Source: Marixanthotalea marina (GTDB taxonomy: Bacteria > Bacteroidota > Bacteroidia > Flavobacteriales > Flavobacteriaceae). Taken from it: a stretch of DNA of 64,000 nt. The stretch lies in contig JAHLEH010000001.1 in the NCBI GenBank assembly GCA_018883545.1, positions 868,001-932,000 of the forward strand. The letters run 5' to 3'. Of the stretch, positions 27,725 through 37,157 are shown piece after piece (the first letter of the stretch is position 1; the number at the start of each line of letters is the position of its first letter). The notes below the pieces were generated by a model. It searched no databases. It was not told the origin of the DNA and worked only from the letters and a program-made list of their open reading frames with translations. Position numbers and translations under genes: made by a program.

Positions 27725-29173
27725 TTAATTATTTTCTGAATAACCAACGGGTTCACCAATTAATGTTGTGCTGGTACATTCGGTGATTTTAACATTTACA
27801 AAATCACCCGGCTTGTAATCTCCCTTTGGGAATACAACTACGGTATTTTGACTGTTACGGCCAGACCAATGTGCCTCCGATCTCTTGGAATGTTTTTCAA
27901 TTAGTACTTCCTCAATTTTGCCAACATGTTGCTGAGTTCTGTAAAGGCTATGCTTTTGTTGTAGCTCTATTATTTCCTGTAATCTGCGTTTTTTGGTGGT
28001 TTCAGGAACATCGTCTTCCATTTTTCGTTCAGCCAAAGTACCCGGTCTTTCAGAATAGGCGAACATAAATCCAAAGTCGTATTTTACGTATTCCATTAAG
28101 CTCAGCGTGTCTTGATGATCTTCTTCGGTTTCTGTTGGGAAACCAGAAATCATGTCTTGTGAAATGGCACAGTCTGGAATTAATTTTTTGATGTTGTCTA
28201 TCAATTCAAAATATTCCTCGCGCGTGTGTTGACGGTTCATTTCCTTTAAAATGCGGTTGCTGCCACTTTGTACGGGTAAATGGATGTAATTGCAAATATT
28301 TTGGTGTTTTGCCATGGTTTCTATCACATCCATAGTGAAATCTTGTGGATTTGACGTGGAAAAGCGAAAACGCATTTTTGGTTGTGTTTTGGCACACATA
28401 TCCAATAACGCAGCGAAATTTACTGAGGTTGCTTTTTGCATATCGTTGGCCTTATCGAAATCTTTTTTCAAGCCGCCGCCATACCATAGGTAGCTATCTA
28501 CATTTTGTCCAAGAAGAGTTACTTCCTTAAAGCCCTTATTCCATAAATCGTTAATCTCTTCTATAATACTTTGTGGGTCTCTGCTACGCTCGCGACCACG
28601 TGTAAATGGCACCACGCAAAACGTACACATGTTATCGCAACCACGGGTTATGGAAACAAAAGCACTGACGCCATTGCTGTTGAGCCTAACGGGTGAAATA
28701 TCGCCATAGGTTTCTTCTTTGGATAGAATAACATTAATAGCATTATGGCCTTCGTCTACTTCTTCCAATAGGTTTGGTAAATCTTTGTAAGCATCGGGGC
28801 CAACTACCAAATCTACAATTTTCTCTTCTTCTAAAAATTGGGTTTTAAGGCGTTCTGCCATGCAGCCCAAAACGCCCACTTTCATTTTTGGGTTATGAGA
28901 ACGTTTTACGGCATTGTATTTTTCCAAACGTTTACGAACCGTTTGTTCTGCCTTATCGCGAATGGAGCAGGTGTTTACCAAAACCAAATCGGCATCTTCA
29001 AGGTTTTGAGTAGTATTGTAGCCTTGGTTAGCCAAAATAGATGCTACAATTTCACTGTCACTGAAATTCATCTGGCAGCCGTAACTTTCAATAAATAACT
29101 TACGCGTGTTGCCTGCTTTTTGGTCTAAAACCAACGCTTCTCCTTGTTTGTTTTCGTCTATAATTTTTTCCAT
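27725..29173 (-). CDS. miaB: tRNA-2-methylthio-N6-dimethylallyladenosine synthase MiaB
   Basis: A 482-residue radical SAM methylthiotransferase acting on i6A37 of tRNAs that read UNN codons. The N-terminal UPF0004 domain has cluster cysteines at 33, 69 and 104. The radical SAM motif CxxxCxxC is at Cys179, Cys183 and Cys186, and a TRAM domain is at the C-terminus ([20 protein letters not shown]). [14 protein letters not shown] and [14 protein letters not shown] point to MiaB rather than RimO or MtaB. It ends 9 bp before the sigma-54 activator and probably shares its transcript. Confidence 0.97.
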   Translation of the reverse strand: MEKIIDENKQGEALVLDQKAGNTRKLFIESYGCQMNFSDSEIVASILANQGYNTTQNLEDADLVLVNTCSIRDKAEQTVRKRLEKYNAVKRSHNPKMKVGVLGCMAERLKTQFLEEEKIVDLVVGPDAYKDLPNLLEEVDEGHNAINVILSKEETYGDISPVRLNSNGVSAFVSITRGCDNMCTFCVVPFTRGRERSRDPQSIIEEINDLWNKGFKEVTLLGQNVDSYLWYGGGLKKDFDKANDMQKATSVNFAALLDMCAKTQPKMRFRFSTSNPQDFTMDVIETMAKHQNICNYIHLPVQSGSNRILKEMNRQHTREEYFELIDNIKKLIPDCAISQDMISGFPTETEEDHQDTLSLMEYVKYDFGFMFAYSERPGTLAERKMEDDVPETTKKRRLQEIIELQQKHSLYRTQQHVGKIEEVLIEKHSKRSEAHWSGRNSQNTVVVFPKGDYKPGDFVNVKITECTSTTLIGEPVGYSENN

Positions 29174-29324
29174 AATTTACTGAAACGACTATCGGTCAAT
29201 AAGTGTGCAAAGATACGATTAATTTATGTTTTGTGACAAAGTGTCAGATTTAAAATAAAATATTTTTTTGTTAAATATTTAAGAAAAAAATTACTTTTAT
29301 AAAAGCTAACCATAAACTGCAAAA

Positions 29325-30122
29325 ATGAGTTCTGTTAAAACGTTGCTTAATAAAATAGAAAATGCAGAGGCATTGGATTTTGGGGAAATTTTGGGTGATA
29401 GCTTGAGTTTGTTCAAAAAAACATGGCTACAAGGGTTTGTATTTTTTTTAATTGCCATTATAGCTTTAATTCCTTTTTTCGCGGCTATTTATATGCCAAT
29501 TTATAAATCGGTTTTAGAAGAAATAAATAATGGGGCAGATCCAAGTCAGCTAAGTAGTTTGAATATGGATTCGTATAGACTTATGGTCATAGGGCTGGGC
29601 GTTATCATTAGTTTTTTTATGGTGCCTCTTACCGCAAGTTTTTACAGGATAGTTAAAAAGATTGATTTTGGCGGGGAGTTTAACTTCAAGGATTTCTTTT
29701 ACTTTTTTAAGAATGATTACCTAATGAAGATAGCAACCATAGTATCACTTACCGTTTTGGTTTCTTTAATTAACTATGGGTTTGAAAAAACGTTGCCCGA
29801 AATGTATGCCTCTATTTTAAGTATTGCCTTGTCTTTGGTTTTTAACGTGTTATCTTTATTAATGATTGTATTTATGGCCTTTAATCCTGATTTGGATAGT
29901 TATGCTATAATAAATCTAGCATTTAGTTTGGGCTTGAAAAAAGGTTTGGTCATTTTGGGGTTGATAATTGTTGCTGGGATTATTGGAGGTTTGGGAATTA
30001 TTGCTTGTGGCATTGGTATGATGTTTACTTTTTCAATAGTTTATCTCCCCATTTACCATGTTTACAAGAAGGTGTTTGGTTTTAATGAAACAAGCGATAT
30101 AGATAAAATAGGTGTAGAATAA
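29325..30122 (+). CDS. Polytopic membrane protein, paralogue 1 of a tandem pair
   Basis: 265 residues. A conserved N-terminal segment (TLLNKIENAEALDFGEILG) precedes about six hydrophobic segments. I do not recognise the family with certainty. The architecture (a cytosolic amphipathic N-terminus, then SLFKKTWLQGFVFFLI) resembles uncharacterised Bacteroidota membrane proteins related to glycerophosphodiester phosphodiesterase membrane domains. It is 12 bp upstream of a paralogue with the same N-terminal pattern, so the pair arose by duplication and is probably one operon. Confidence 0.75.
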   Translation: MSSVKTLLNKIENAEALDFGEILGDSLSLFKKTWLQGFVFFLIAIIALIPFFAAIYMPIYKSVLEEINNGADPSQLSSLNMDSYRLMVIGLGVIISFFMVPLTASFYRIVKKIDFGGEFNFKDFFYFFKNDYLMKIATIVSLTVLVSLINYGFEKTLPEMYASILSIALSLVFNVLSLLMIVFMAFNPDLDSYAIINLAFSLGLKKGLVILGLIIVAGIIGGLGIIACGIGMMFTFSIVYLPIYHVYKKVFGFNETSDIDKIGVE

Positions 30123-30134
30123 ATAAATTTATAT

Positions 30135-30902
30135 ATGGGTACATTAGATACATTGATAAAGAAAATTGAGAATGCCAAGAATTTGGACTTTGGCACCATA
30201 TTGAGTGCAAGTATAGAACTTTTCAAAAAGGTTTGGGTGCAGGGTTTGGTAATGTTGCTGTTAAACATTCTTATGATGCTCCCATTTTATATTTTAATGT
30301 ATTTGCCTCTTTTGGGCATGGGTTTGTACGACCCAGAATCGTTCAGTCAAGGAGGTGATTTTAATATGGCCTTACTTATACCTTTTTATACCATGGTTTT
30401 GGTATTTTCATTTTTTGCCATGGTCATAAATTTTGGATTAAAGTCGGCTTTTTTTAGAATTTGTAAAGCAAAAGATTTTAATGAAGCTACGCGCGATGAT
30501 TATTTTTATTTTTTCAAAAAACCTTATTTAATGCAGACTATAAAACTTTCGGTCATTTCTTTCGGAATAGCTGTTTTGGCTACGCTGTTATGTTTTTTGC
30601 CAATAATTTATGCCATTGTTCCCTTGTCGCTTATCAATGTCATTTTTGCATTTAATCCGGAAATGGCTGTATCAGATGTGGTAAAGCTTAGTTTTAAGCT
30701 AGGTAACAAAAAGTGGTTAATAACCTTTGGGCTCATTTTTGTGGCCGGATTTCTAGCTCAAATAGTTGGAATGCTTTTGTGTTTTGTGGGCGTTGTAGTA
30801 ACGACATCATTTGCGTACATACCACTTTATTTTATTTATAAGGATGTTATAGGTTTTGATGATGTTGATGTTATTGATGAAATAGGAACGGTTGTAGAAT
30901 AA
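30135..30902 (+). CDS. Polytopic membrane protein, paralogue 2 of a tandem pair
   Basis: 255 residues, clearly homologous to the preceding gene: TLIKKIENAKNLDFGTILSA, SIELFKKVWVQGLVMLLL, DYFYFFKKPYLM and the C-terminal YIPLYFIYKDVIGFDD align with matching segments there. About six membrane segments and a short acidic cytosolic tail are visible. No catalytic motif is seen. The two proteins may form a hetero-oligomer. A terminator follows immediately. Confidence 0.75.
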   Translation: MGTLDTLIKKIENAKNLDFGTILSASIELFKKVWVQGLVMLLLNILMMLPFYILMYLPLLGMGLYDPESFSQGGDFNMALLIPFYTMVLVFSFFAMVINFGLKSAFFRICKAKDFNEATRDDYFYFFKKPYLMQTIKLSVISFGIAVLATLLCFLPIIYAIVPLSLINVIFAFNPEMAVSDVVKLSFKLGNKKWLITFGLIFVAGFLAQIVGMLLCFVGVVVTTSFAYIPLYFIYKDVIGFDDVDVIDEIGTVVE

Positions 30903-30921
30903 AAAGAAAATTTTGTAGAAT

Positions 30922-30957
30922 AAGCCCGTAATTTGAACTCTAATTATGGGCTTTTCT
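30922..30957 (+). terminator. Terminator after the tandem membrane-protein genes
   Basis: AAGCCCGTAATT (30922-30933) pairs with AATTATGGGCTT (30942-30953) with a single G-T wobble and an 8-base loop, followed by TTTCTGTTT. Confidence 0.8.
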
Positions 30958-31039
30958 GTTTAAAAAAAGGATGCCCAAGAGGTAAAATTAGGAAGTTAAA
31001 CTTTTTTTCATATACATTTGTACCTTGAAAAATCTAAGT

Positions 31040-33529
31040 ATGGCGAAGAATTTAGTAATAGTAGAGTCACCAGCGAAAGCAAAAACCATTGAAAAATTTT
31101 TAGGAAAAGACTTTAAGGTAGAATCCAGTTTTGGGCATATAGCCGATTTGCCTTCCAAAGAATTAGGGGTGAATGTTGAAAGTGATTTTAAACCAAAATA
31201 CCAAGTTTCTAAAGATAAAAAAGCGGTTGTTAAAAAACTGAAGGATTTAGCCAAGAATGCCGACATGGTTTGGCTGGCAAGTGATGAGGATCGTGAAGGA
31301 GAGGCCATTGCATGGCATTTGGCAGAGACTTTAAAATTGGATAAAGAAAAAACAAAACGCATTGTTTTTCATGAAATTACTAAATCGGCCATTCAGAAAG
31401 CCATAGAAAACCCCAGAGGTATAGATTATGCCTTGGTTGATGCCCAGCAAGCCCGCCGTGTTTTAGATAGAATTGTTGGCTACGAACTTTCGCCTGTATT
31501 ATGGCGTAAAGTAAAAGGAGGCCTTTCTGCAGGAAGGGTGCAATCGGTTTCTGTTAGGTTGATTGTCGAGCGCGAGCGTGAAATTCAGGATTTTGTGCCC
31601 GAAGTGTCTTTTAGAATAGATGCCGAGTTCTCGAATGAAAGCGGACAGATTTTTAAGGCAAAACTACCTAAGACTTTTTCAACAAAAGAGGAGGCCTACG
31701 CATTTTTAGAAGCCAATACATCGGCTACATTTAAAGTGGCTGATTTAGAAAAAAAGCCTGCTAAAAAATCGCCGGCAGCACCATTTACAACGTCAACTTT
31801 ACAACAGGAGGCATCACGTAAATTGTATTTTTCGGTAAGTAAAACCATGACCTTGGCGCAACGTTTGTATGAGGCTGGGTTAATTACTTATATGAGAACC
31901 GATAGCGTAAACCTATCGGATGAAGCACGTAAAGGTGCCCAAGCAGAAATAGAAAGTGCCTATGGCCAAAAATATAGCAAGCCAAGGAATTATACTGGCA
32001 AAACCAAAGGAGCTCAGGAAGCGCACGAAGCTATAAGGCCAACCGATTTTTCAAGGCATTCGGTAGATATAGATAGAGATCAGGCAAGATTATATGATTT
32101 AATTTGGAAACGTTCCATAGCATCGCAGATGAGTGAGGCCGAGTTGGAAAGAACCAATGTGAAAATTAGTGCTTCCACACACAAGGAATTGTTTACGGCC
32201 AATGGAGAAGTCATCACATTTGATGGATTTTTAAAGGTGTATTTAGAAGGTACAGATGACGAAGATGTTGAACAAGAAGGTATGTTGCCGGCCATGAAGG
32301 TTAACGAAAATCTTCTTAATAAGTACATAACAGCCACACAGCGTTATTCACGTCCGCCTTACCGATACACAGAAGCCTCTTTGGTTAAGAAACTTGAGGA
32401 GTTGGGTATTGGGCGTCCGTCAACTTATGCGCCAACAATTTCTACCATTCAAAACAGAAATTATGTTGAAAAAGGTACAGTAGATGGTGTAGAAAGGAAT
32501 TATGTACAGCTTACATTGAAAAACGGCAACTTAAAAGAAAAAGAGCTTACAGAGAAGGTAGGATCCGATAAAGGGAAATTAGTGCCAACTGATGTGGGCA
32601 TGATTGTAACCGATTTTCTGGTGAACCATTTTGAACAGATTTTGGACTATAATTTTACGGCCAAAGTAGAGGAAGATTTCGATGATATCTCTGAGGGCAA
32701 GCTGGATTGGTCTAAGATGATGAAGAATTTCTATAAAGATTTCCATCCACAAGTTGAAGATGTTCAGGAAAATGCCGACAGGGAATCGGGAGAGCGCATC
32801 TTAGGAAAAGATCCAAAAACAGGAAAACAGGTAAGTGTACGCTTGGGTAAATTTGGGCCAATGGTTCAAATAGGAACAGTTGAAGATGATGAAAAACCAC
32901 AATTTGCCAGTTTAACGCCAGACCAACAATTAAATACCATAACCTACGATGAGGCTATGGCCTTGTTTGAGTTACCGAAAACTTTAGGTGAATATAAAGG
33001 TGAAGAAGTGGAGGTGAATAACGGACGTTTTGGACCTTATGTGAAATATAGTGGTAAGTTTGTGTCACTTCCAAATGGTGTAGATCCATTAAGTATAGAA
33101 CTAGAAGATGCCATTGTGTTAATTAAAGAAAAAGAACGGGCAGATGCTCCAATATATACTTATAAGGATTTACCTGTTCAAAAGGGGAAAGGGCGTTTTG
33201 GACCGTTTATAAAGTGGAACAACATGTTCATTAACGTGAACAAAAAATACGATTGGGATAATTTATCAGACTCTGATATCGAGGAATTGATTGAAGATAA
33301 AATCCAAAAAGAAAAAGATAAAGTTGTCCATAATTGGAAAGAAGAAGGCATTAAAGTAGAAAAGGCCAGATGGGGCAGGCATAATATTGTAAAGGGTAGA
33401 ACCAAAATAGAATTGCCAAAAACTGTCGATGCTTCAAAATTAACTTTAGAGGAGGTAAAAGACTTAATAGAAAAGAACGCTCCCAAAAAGAAAACCGCTT
33501 CCAAAAAAACAGCAGCAAAAAAGAAGTAA
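31040..33529 (+). CDS. topA: DNA topoisomerase I
   Basis: An 829-residue type IA topoisomerase that relaxes negative supercoils. The TOPRIM domain begins NLVIVESPAKAKTIEKFL and includes ASDEDREGEAIAWH; the catalytic Tyr284 lies in ITYMRTDSVNLS. The C-terminal third has repeated GRFGPxVK/FG modules (LGKFGPMVQIG, NGRFGPYVKYSG, KGRFGPFIKWNN) in place of zinc fingers, and a Lys-rich tail. ATG 31040 is preferred to the TTG five codons upstream because MAKNLVIVESPAKA is the family start. A TACATTTG promoter-like element lies at 31013-31020. Confidence 0.98.
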   Translation: MAKNLVIVESPAKAKTIEKFLGKDFKVESSFGHIADLPSKELGVNVESDFKPKYQVSKDKKAVVKKLKDLAKNADMVWLASDEDREGEAIAWHLAETLKLDKEKTKRIVFHEITKSAIQKAIENPRGIDYALVDAQQARRVLDRIVGYELSPVLWRKVKGGLSAGRVQSVSVRLIVEREREIQDFVPEVSFRIDAEFSNESGQIFKAKLPKTFSTKEEAYAFLEANTSATFKVADLEKKPAKKSPAAPFTTSTLQQEASRKLYFSVSKTMTLAQRLYEAGLITYMRTDSVNLSDEARKGAQAEIESAYGQKYSKPRNYTGKTKGAQEAHEAIRPTDFSRHSVDIDRDQARLYDLIWKRSIASQMSEAELERTNVKISASTHKELFTANGEVITFDGFLKVYLEGTDDEDVEQEGMLPAMKVNENLLNKYITATQRYSRPPYRYTEASLVKKLEELGIGRPSTYAPTISTIQNRNYVEKGTVDGVERNYVQLTLKNGNLKEKELTEKVGSDKGKLVPTDVGMIVTDFLVNHFEQILDYNFTAKVEEDFDDISEGKLDWSKMMKNFYKDFHPQVEDVQENADRESGERILGKDPKTGKQVSVRLGKFGPMVQIGTVEDDEKPQFASLTPDQQLNTITYDEAMALFELPKTLGEYKGEEVEVNNGRFGPYVKYSGKFVSLPNGVDPLSIELEDAIVLIKEKERADAPIYTYKDLPVQKGKGRFGPFIKWNNMFINVNKKYDWDNLSDSDIEELIEDKIQKEKDKVVHNWKEEGIKVEKARWGRHNIVKGRTKIELPKTVDASKLTLEEVKDLIEKNAPKKKTASKKTAAKKK

Positions 33530-33690
33530 TTTCTTCATAAAATATTAAAGAAATAATATTTAGGCTCATTAAGTGTTAAATAATTGCATTCTGTCCGATT
33601 TTTTTACAAAATTGGCACTAGATAAGTCATTAATTCTTTTAATCTTTGTAAAGATCGCTGAAAAGCTCACACGTAGATAGCTGTTTTTAC

Positions 33691-34857
33691 ATGAACTTTA
33701 ATTTTCTTTCTCCAGTAACTGATTTTGTATTAGCACATAACGAGTTGTTGCCAGCACAGTCACTTGGCAAGAAGTTAAGAATACATTCTGCCCAAAAAGG
33801 AATTCCCGATTTAGATGGCGTTAATATTGCCATTTTAGGGGTTTTAGAAAATAGAAATGATGTTAATTATCTAGGGGAAAGCTTTTCGCTGAATGAAATT
33901 CGTAAAGCATTGTATTCACTCTACCCAGGAAGTTGGACGACAACCATTGCCGATTTGGGCGATATCAATAAAGGCGAAAGTGTGCAAGACACTTATTTTG
34001 CTCTAAGGACAACAATGTCTATACTCATAAAAAAGAAAATCATTCCAATCATATTAGGTGGCTCCCAAGATTTGACTTATCCAGTCTATAGATCTTACGA
34101 CGATTTAATACCAATGGTAAACATTGTAAATGTAGACTGTAGTTTTAATTTGGGAGATTCAAACAAACCCATAAAGAATAACAGCTTTGTAGGTAAAATT
34201 ATTTTAGATGAACCCTACAACCTTTTTAATTATGCTAACATTGGTTATCAAACCTATTTCAATTCGCAGGAAGAAATAGATTTGATGGATAAACTATATT
34301 TTGAATCCTATAGATTGGGGCAGGTGTCTAAAGATATTACTATTGTAGAACCGGTTATGCGCGATGCCAATATGGTAAGTATCGATTTGAACAGTGTTAA
34401 GGGGGCAGAAGTAAGTTTAAATCAAAAGTTCTCCCCAAATGGGTTGGATGGAAAAGAAATATGTGCCATTTCAAGATATGCTGGTATAAGTAATAAGGTA
34501 AGTTCTTTGGGTATTTATGAATACAAACCTTCTAAAGATGACGGGTTAACCTCCATGTTAATTGCCCAAATAATATGGTATTTTGTAGAAGGTGTCAATT
34601 TTAGGGTAAAAGATGATATCTTTTCAGACGAAAACAATTACCAAAAGTTCATTACTTTGGTAGATTCTGAAGAATTGATTTTTTATAAAAGTAATAAAAC
34701 GGGCAGATGGTGGATAGAAATACCGTTTTTGTCCGATGTCAATAATAAATTAAAAAGGCATACGTTATTACCTTGCATGCACCAAGATTACCTGGATGCT
34801 TGTAATAATAAGGTGCCAAACCGCTGGTTTAAAGCGTTACAAAGAAATGTTTTGTAG
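33691..34857 (+). CDS. Arginase/formimidoylglutamase-fold protein with degenerate metal site
   Basis: 388 residues with the ureohydrolase (arginase) fold: IAILGVLENRND, IIPIILGGSQDLTYP, VNIVNVDCSFN and MVSIDLNSVKGAE occupy the places of the metal motifs. Most manganese ligands are changed: GGxH reads GGSQ (Gln126), DAHxD reads DCSFN (Ser151, Asn153) and SxDxD reads SIDLN. Catalysis by the usual binuclear mechanism is therefore unlikely. The gene lies between topA and gldK, a placement I believe recurs in flavobacteria, so a structural or regulatory role near the gliding and secretion genes is possible. Confidence 0.82.
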   Translation: MNFNFLSPVTDFVLAHNELLPAQSLGKKLRIHSAQKGIPDLDGVNIAILGVLENRNDVNYLGESFSLNEIRKALYSLYPGSWTTTIADLGDINKGESVQDTYFALRTTMSILIKKKIIPIILGGSQDLTYPVYRSYDDLIPMVNIVNVDCSFNLGDSNKPIKNNSFVGKIILDEPYNLFNYANIGYQTYFNSQEEIDLMDKLYFESYRLGQVSKDITIVEPVMRDANMVSIDLNSVKGAEVSLNQKFSPNGLDGKEICAISRYAGISNKVSSLGIYEYKPSKDDGLTSMLIAQIIWYFVEGVNFRVKDDIFSDENNYQKFITLVDSEELIFYKSNKTGRWWIEIPFLSDVNNKLKRHTLLPCMHQDYLDACNNKVPNRWFKALQRNVL

Positions 34858-35021
34858 ATAATTTATGTATTTAGGTGCATTTGGTCGATGATTTAATCGT
34901 TGAAATGCTATTTTTTTACGACGAAACGTAATTTTTTTGGATGATTAGTTGTTTTTTAAAAAATATATAAATATGTTTACGCTCTCAAATTCAAAGCTAA
35001 ATAATTAACCTCGAGTTTTCT

Positions 35022-36386
35022 ATGGATATGAAGAAGTTTTTATTATTAACCACAGTAGTAGCACTACTTGCCAGTTGTGGCTCTAAAGATAGAGGAGAAC
35101 TGGTTGGTGTTAAAGGCAAGAAATGGCACCCAGAAAAACCTTATGGTATGGAATTGGTACCGGGTGGCGCTTTTATAATGGGTAAGGCAGATGACGATTT
35201 GGCCGGTGTTAACGATGCACCTGCAAAAACGGTAACTGTAAGAGCCTTTTATATGGATGCAACAGAAATTACCAATAGCGAATATCGCCAATTTGTTAAT
35301 TGGGTTAGGGATTCAATTATTAGAATGAAGTTGGCTATTTTGGCCGATGAAGTTGGAAAACTTCCAGAAGATGGCGGTATTGGAGAATATGCCTTCAAGG
35401 ATGCAGATACAGCTAATATGTCCGTTTACGAAAAGTATATGTTCGAAAACTATGTGGGCTTAGGGCCAACAGGCTATGAAGGAAGAAAAATTAATCGAGA
35501 CATCGATTTAATTTTTGATACCGCAGAATATCCAGACGAATACTATGCTGAGGTTATGGATACCATGTATTTGCCACTAGAAGACTCTTATAATGGACAG
35601 CGTACTTGGGACGTGAAGAAATTTAAGTTCCAATATAATTATATGGATATTCAGGAAGCTGCAAGGCAAAAAGGCGTGAAGCGTTCTGATGTTATAAAGA
35701 AAGAAGAACTTGAAATTTATCCAGATACAACGGTGTGGATTAGGGATTTTGCCTATTCGTACAATGAGCCTATGCACAATGACTATTTTTGGCATGATGC
35801 CTACGGAGATTATCCTGTAGTTGGTGTGACTTGGAAACAAGCAAAGGCATTCTGCGAATGGCGTACCTTAAACAAAAATGCGTATCAAAAATCTAAGGGA
35901 GCTGCCTTTGTAAATAACTTTAGATTGCCTAATGAGGCCGAATGGGAATATGCAGCCCGAGGTGGACTTCAAGCAGCAACATATCCATGGGGTGGTCCTT
36001 ACACCAAAAGTGACAGAGGTTGTTTTATGGCAAACTTTAAACCTGTAAGAGGTGATTATGCGGCTGATCAAGCACTGTATACCGTTGAAGCTAAATCTTA
36101 CGAGCCAAACGATTATAATTTATATAACATGGCTGGAAATGTATCTGAATGGGTAAATGCTTCATACGATCCTAACTCTTATGAGTATTTATCTTCTATT
36201 AACCCAACGGTTATTGATAACCAGAACAACCGTAAAGTTGTAAGAGGAGGCTCTTGGAAAGATGTCGCTTACTATTTGCAAGTTAGTACAAGAGATTACG
36301 AATATGGAGATTCAGCAAGAAGTTTTATAGGTTTCAGGACCGTTCAGGATTATATGGGGACAGAATTAACCAAGAACGGTAAATAA
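35022..36386 (+). CDS. gldK: Type IX secretion/gliding lipoprotein GldK
   Basis: 454 residues with lipobox LLASC (Cys19). The mature protein has a formylglycine-generating-enzyme (SUMF1)-like fold, seen in GMELVPGGAFIMG, RAFYMDATEITNSEYRQFVN, DYPVVGVTWKQAKAFCEWR, FRLPNEAEWEYAARGG and VVRGGSWKD. GldK (PorK) forms with GldN the periplasmic ring of the type IX secretion system under the outer membrane. It is first in the order gldK-gldL-gldM-gldN. Sequence and context agree. Confidence 0.97.
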   Translation: MDMKKFLLLTTVVALLASCGSKDRGELVGVKGKKWHPEKPYGMELVPGGAFIMGKADDDLAGVNDAPAKTVTVRAFYMDATEITNSEYRQFVNWVRDSIIRMKLAILADEVGKLPEDGGIGEYAFKDADTANMSVYEKYMFENYVGLGPTGYEGRKINRDIDLIFDTAEYPDEYYAEVMDTMYLPLEDSYNGQRTWDVKKFKFQYNYMDIQEAARQKGVKRSDVIKKEELEIYPDTTVWIRDFAYSYNEPMHNDYFWHDAYGDYPVVGVTWKQAKAFCEWRTLNKNAYQKSKGAAFVNNFRLPNEAEWEYAARGGLQAATYPWGGPYTKSDRGCFMANFKPVRGDYAADQALYTVEAKSYEPNDYNLYNMAGNVSEWVNASYDPNSYEYLSSINPTVIDNQNNRKVVRGGSWKDVAYYLQVSTRDYEYGDSARSFIGFRTVQDYMGTELTKNGK

Positions 36387-36473
36387 GAACTTTAAATCAA
36401 ACATAAATAAATAATCAAATCTATTAATTAACCTACTTAAGTACTGCGTACTTAAACTTAAAAACCGAAAATT

Positions 36474-37112
36474 ATGGCACAGTCAAAAGCAAGTAAAAAG
36501 TTCATGAATATGGCTTACGGATTAGGAGCATCAATAGTTATTATAGGGGCTCTATTTAAAATTACCCACTTCGAGTTAGGACCACTAACAGGAAACTTCA
36601 TGTTAACCCTGGGTTTAGTAACAGAAGCTCTTATTTTTGCAATTTCCGCATTCGAACCTGTTGACAGCGATTTAGATTGGTCTTTAGTATATCCTGAATT
36701 GGCAGGAGGCGAGGCCAACAAAAGAGAAAAAAATGAAGATGCTCAAGGGCTATTGTCCAAAAAATTGGATAATTTATTAAAAGAAGCCAAAATAGATGGC
36801 GAATTAATGTCTAGCTTGGGTGAAAGTATTAAAAACTTTGAAGGTGTTGCTAAAAATATGGCGCCTACTGTAGATTCTATCGCAGCTACTAAAAAATACG
36901 GTGAAGAATTATCGTTGGCAGCAGCTCAAATGGAGTCTTTAAACAGTCTTTACAAAGCACAATTAGAAAGCATCAGTCGTCAGTCTACAATTAATGAAGA
37001 GTCTGTAGAAAATGCAGCTAAGTTAAAAGAACAAATGCAATCTCTTGCATCGAACTTATCATCCTTAAATGGAGTTTATGGTGGCATGTTGTCTGCTATG
37101 GCCAAAAAATAA
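36474..37112 (+). CDS. gldL: Gliding/T9SS motor protein GldL
   Basis: 212 residues. Two N-terminal membrane segments (GLGASIVIIGALFKI, FMLTLGLVTEALIFAISAF) are joined by the short loop THFELGPLTGN, which carries the conserved acidic residue of the proton channel. A cytosolic coiled-coil tail follows. GldL with GldM makes the inner-membrane motor that uses proton flow to power secretion and gliding. It is 87 bp after gldK. Confidence 0.97.
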   Translation: MAQSKASKKFMNMAYGLGASIVIIGALFKITHFELGPLTGNFMLTLGLVTEALIFAISAFEPVDSDLDWSLVYPELAGGEANKREKNEDAQGLLSKKLDNLLKEAKIDGELMSSLGESIKNFEGVAKNMAPTVDSIAATKKYGEELSLAAAQMESLNSLYKAQLESISRQSTINEESVENAAKLKEQMQSLASNLSSLNGVYGGMLSAMAKK

Positions 37113-37157
37113 TAAGGGTTTTTATCCCCAATTAATTAACCAAAAACCCTAATTAAA

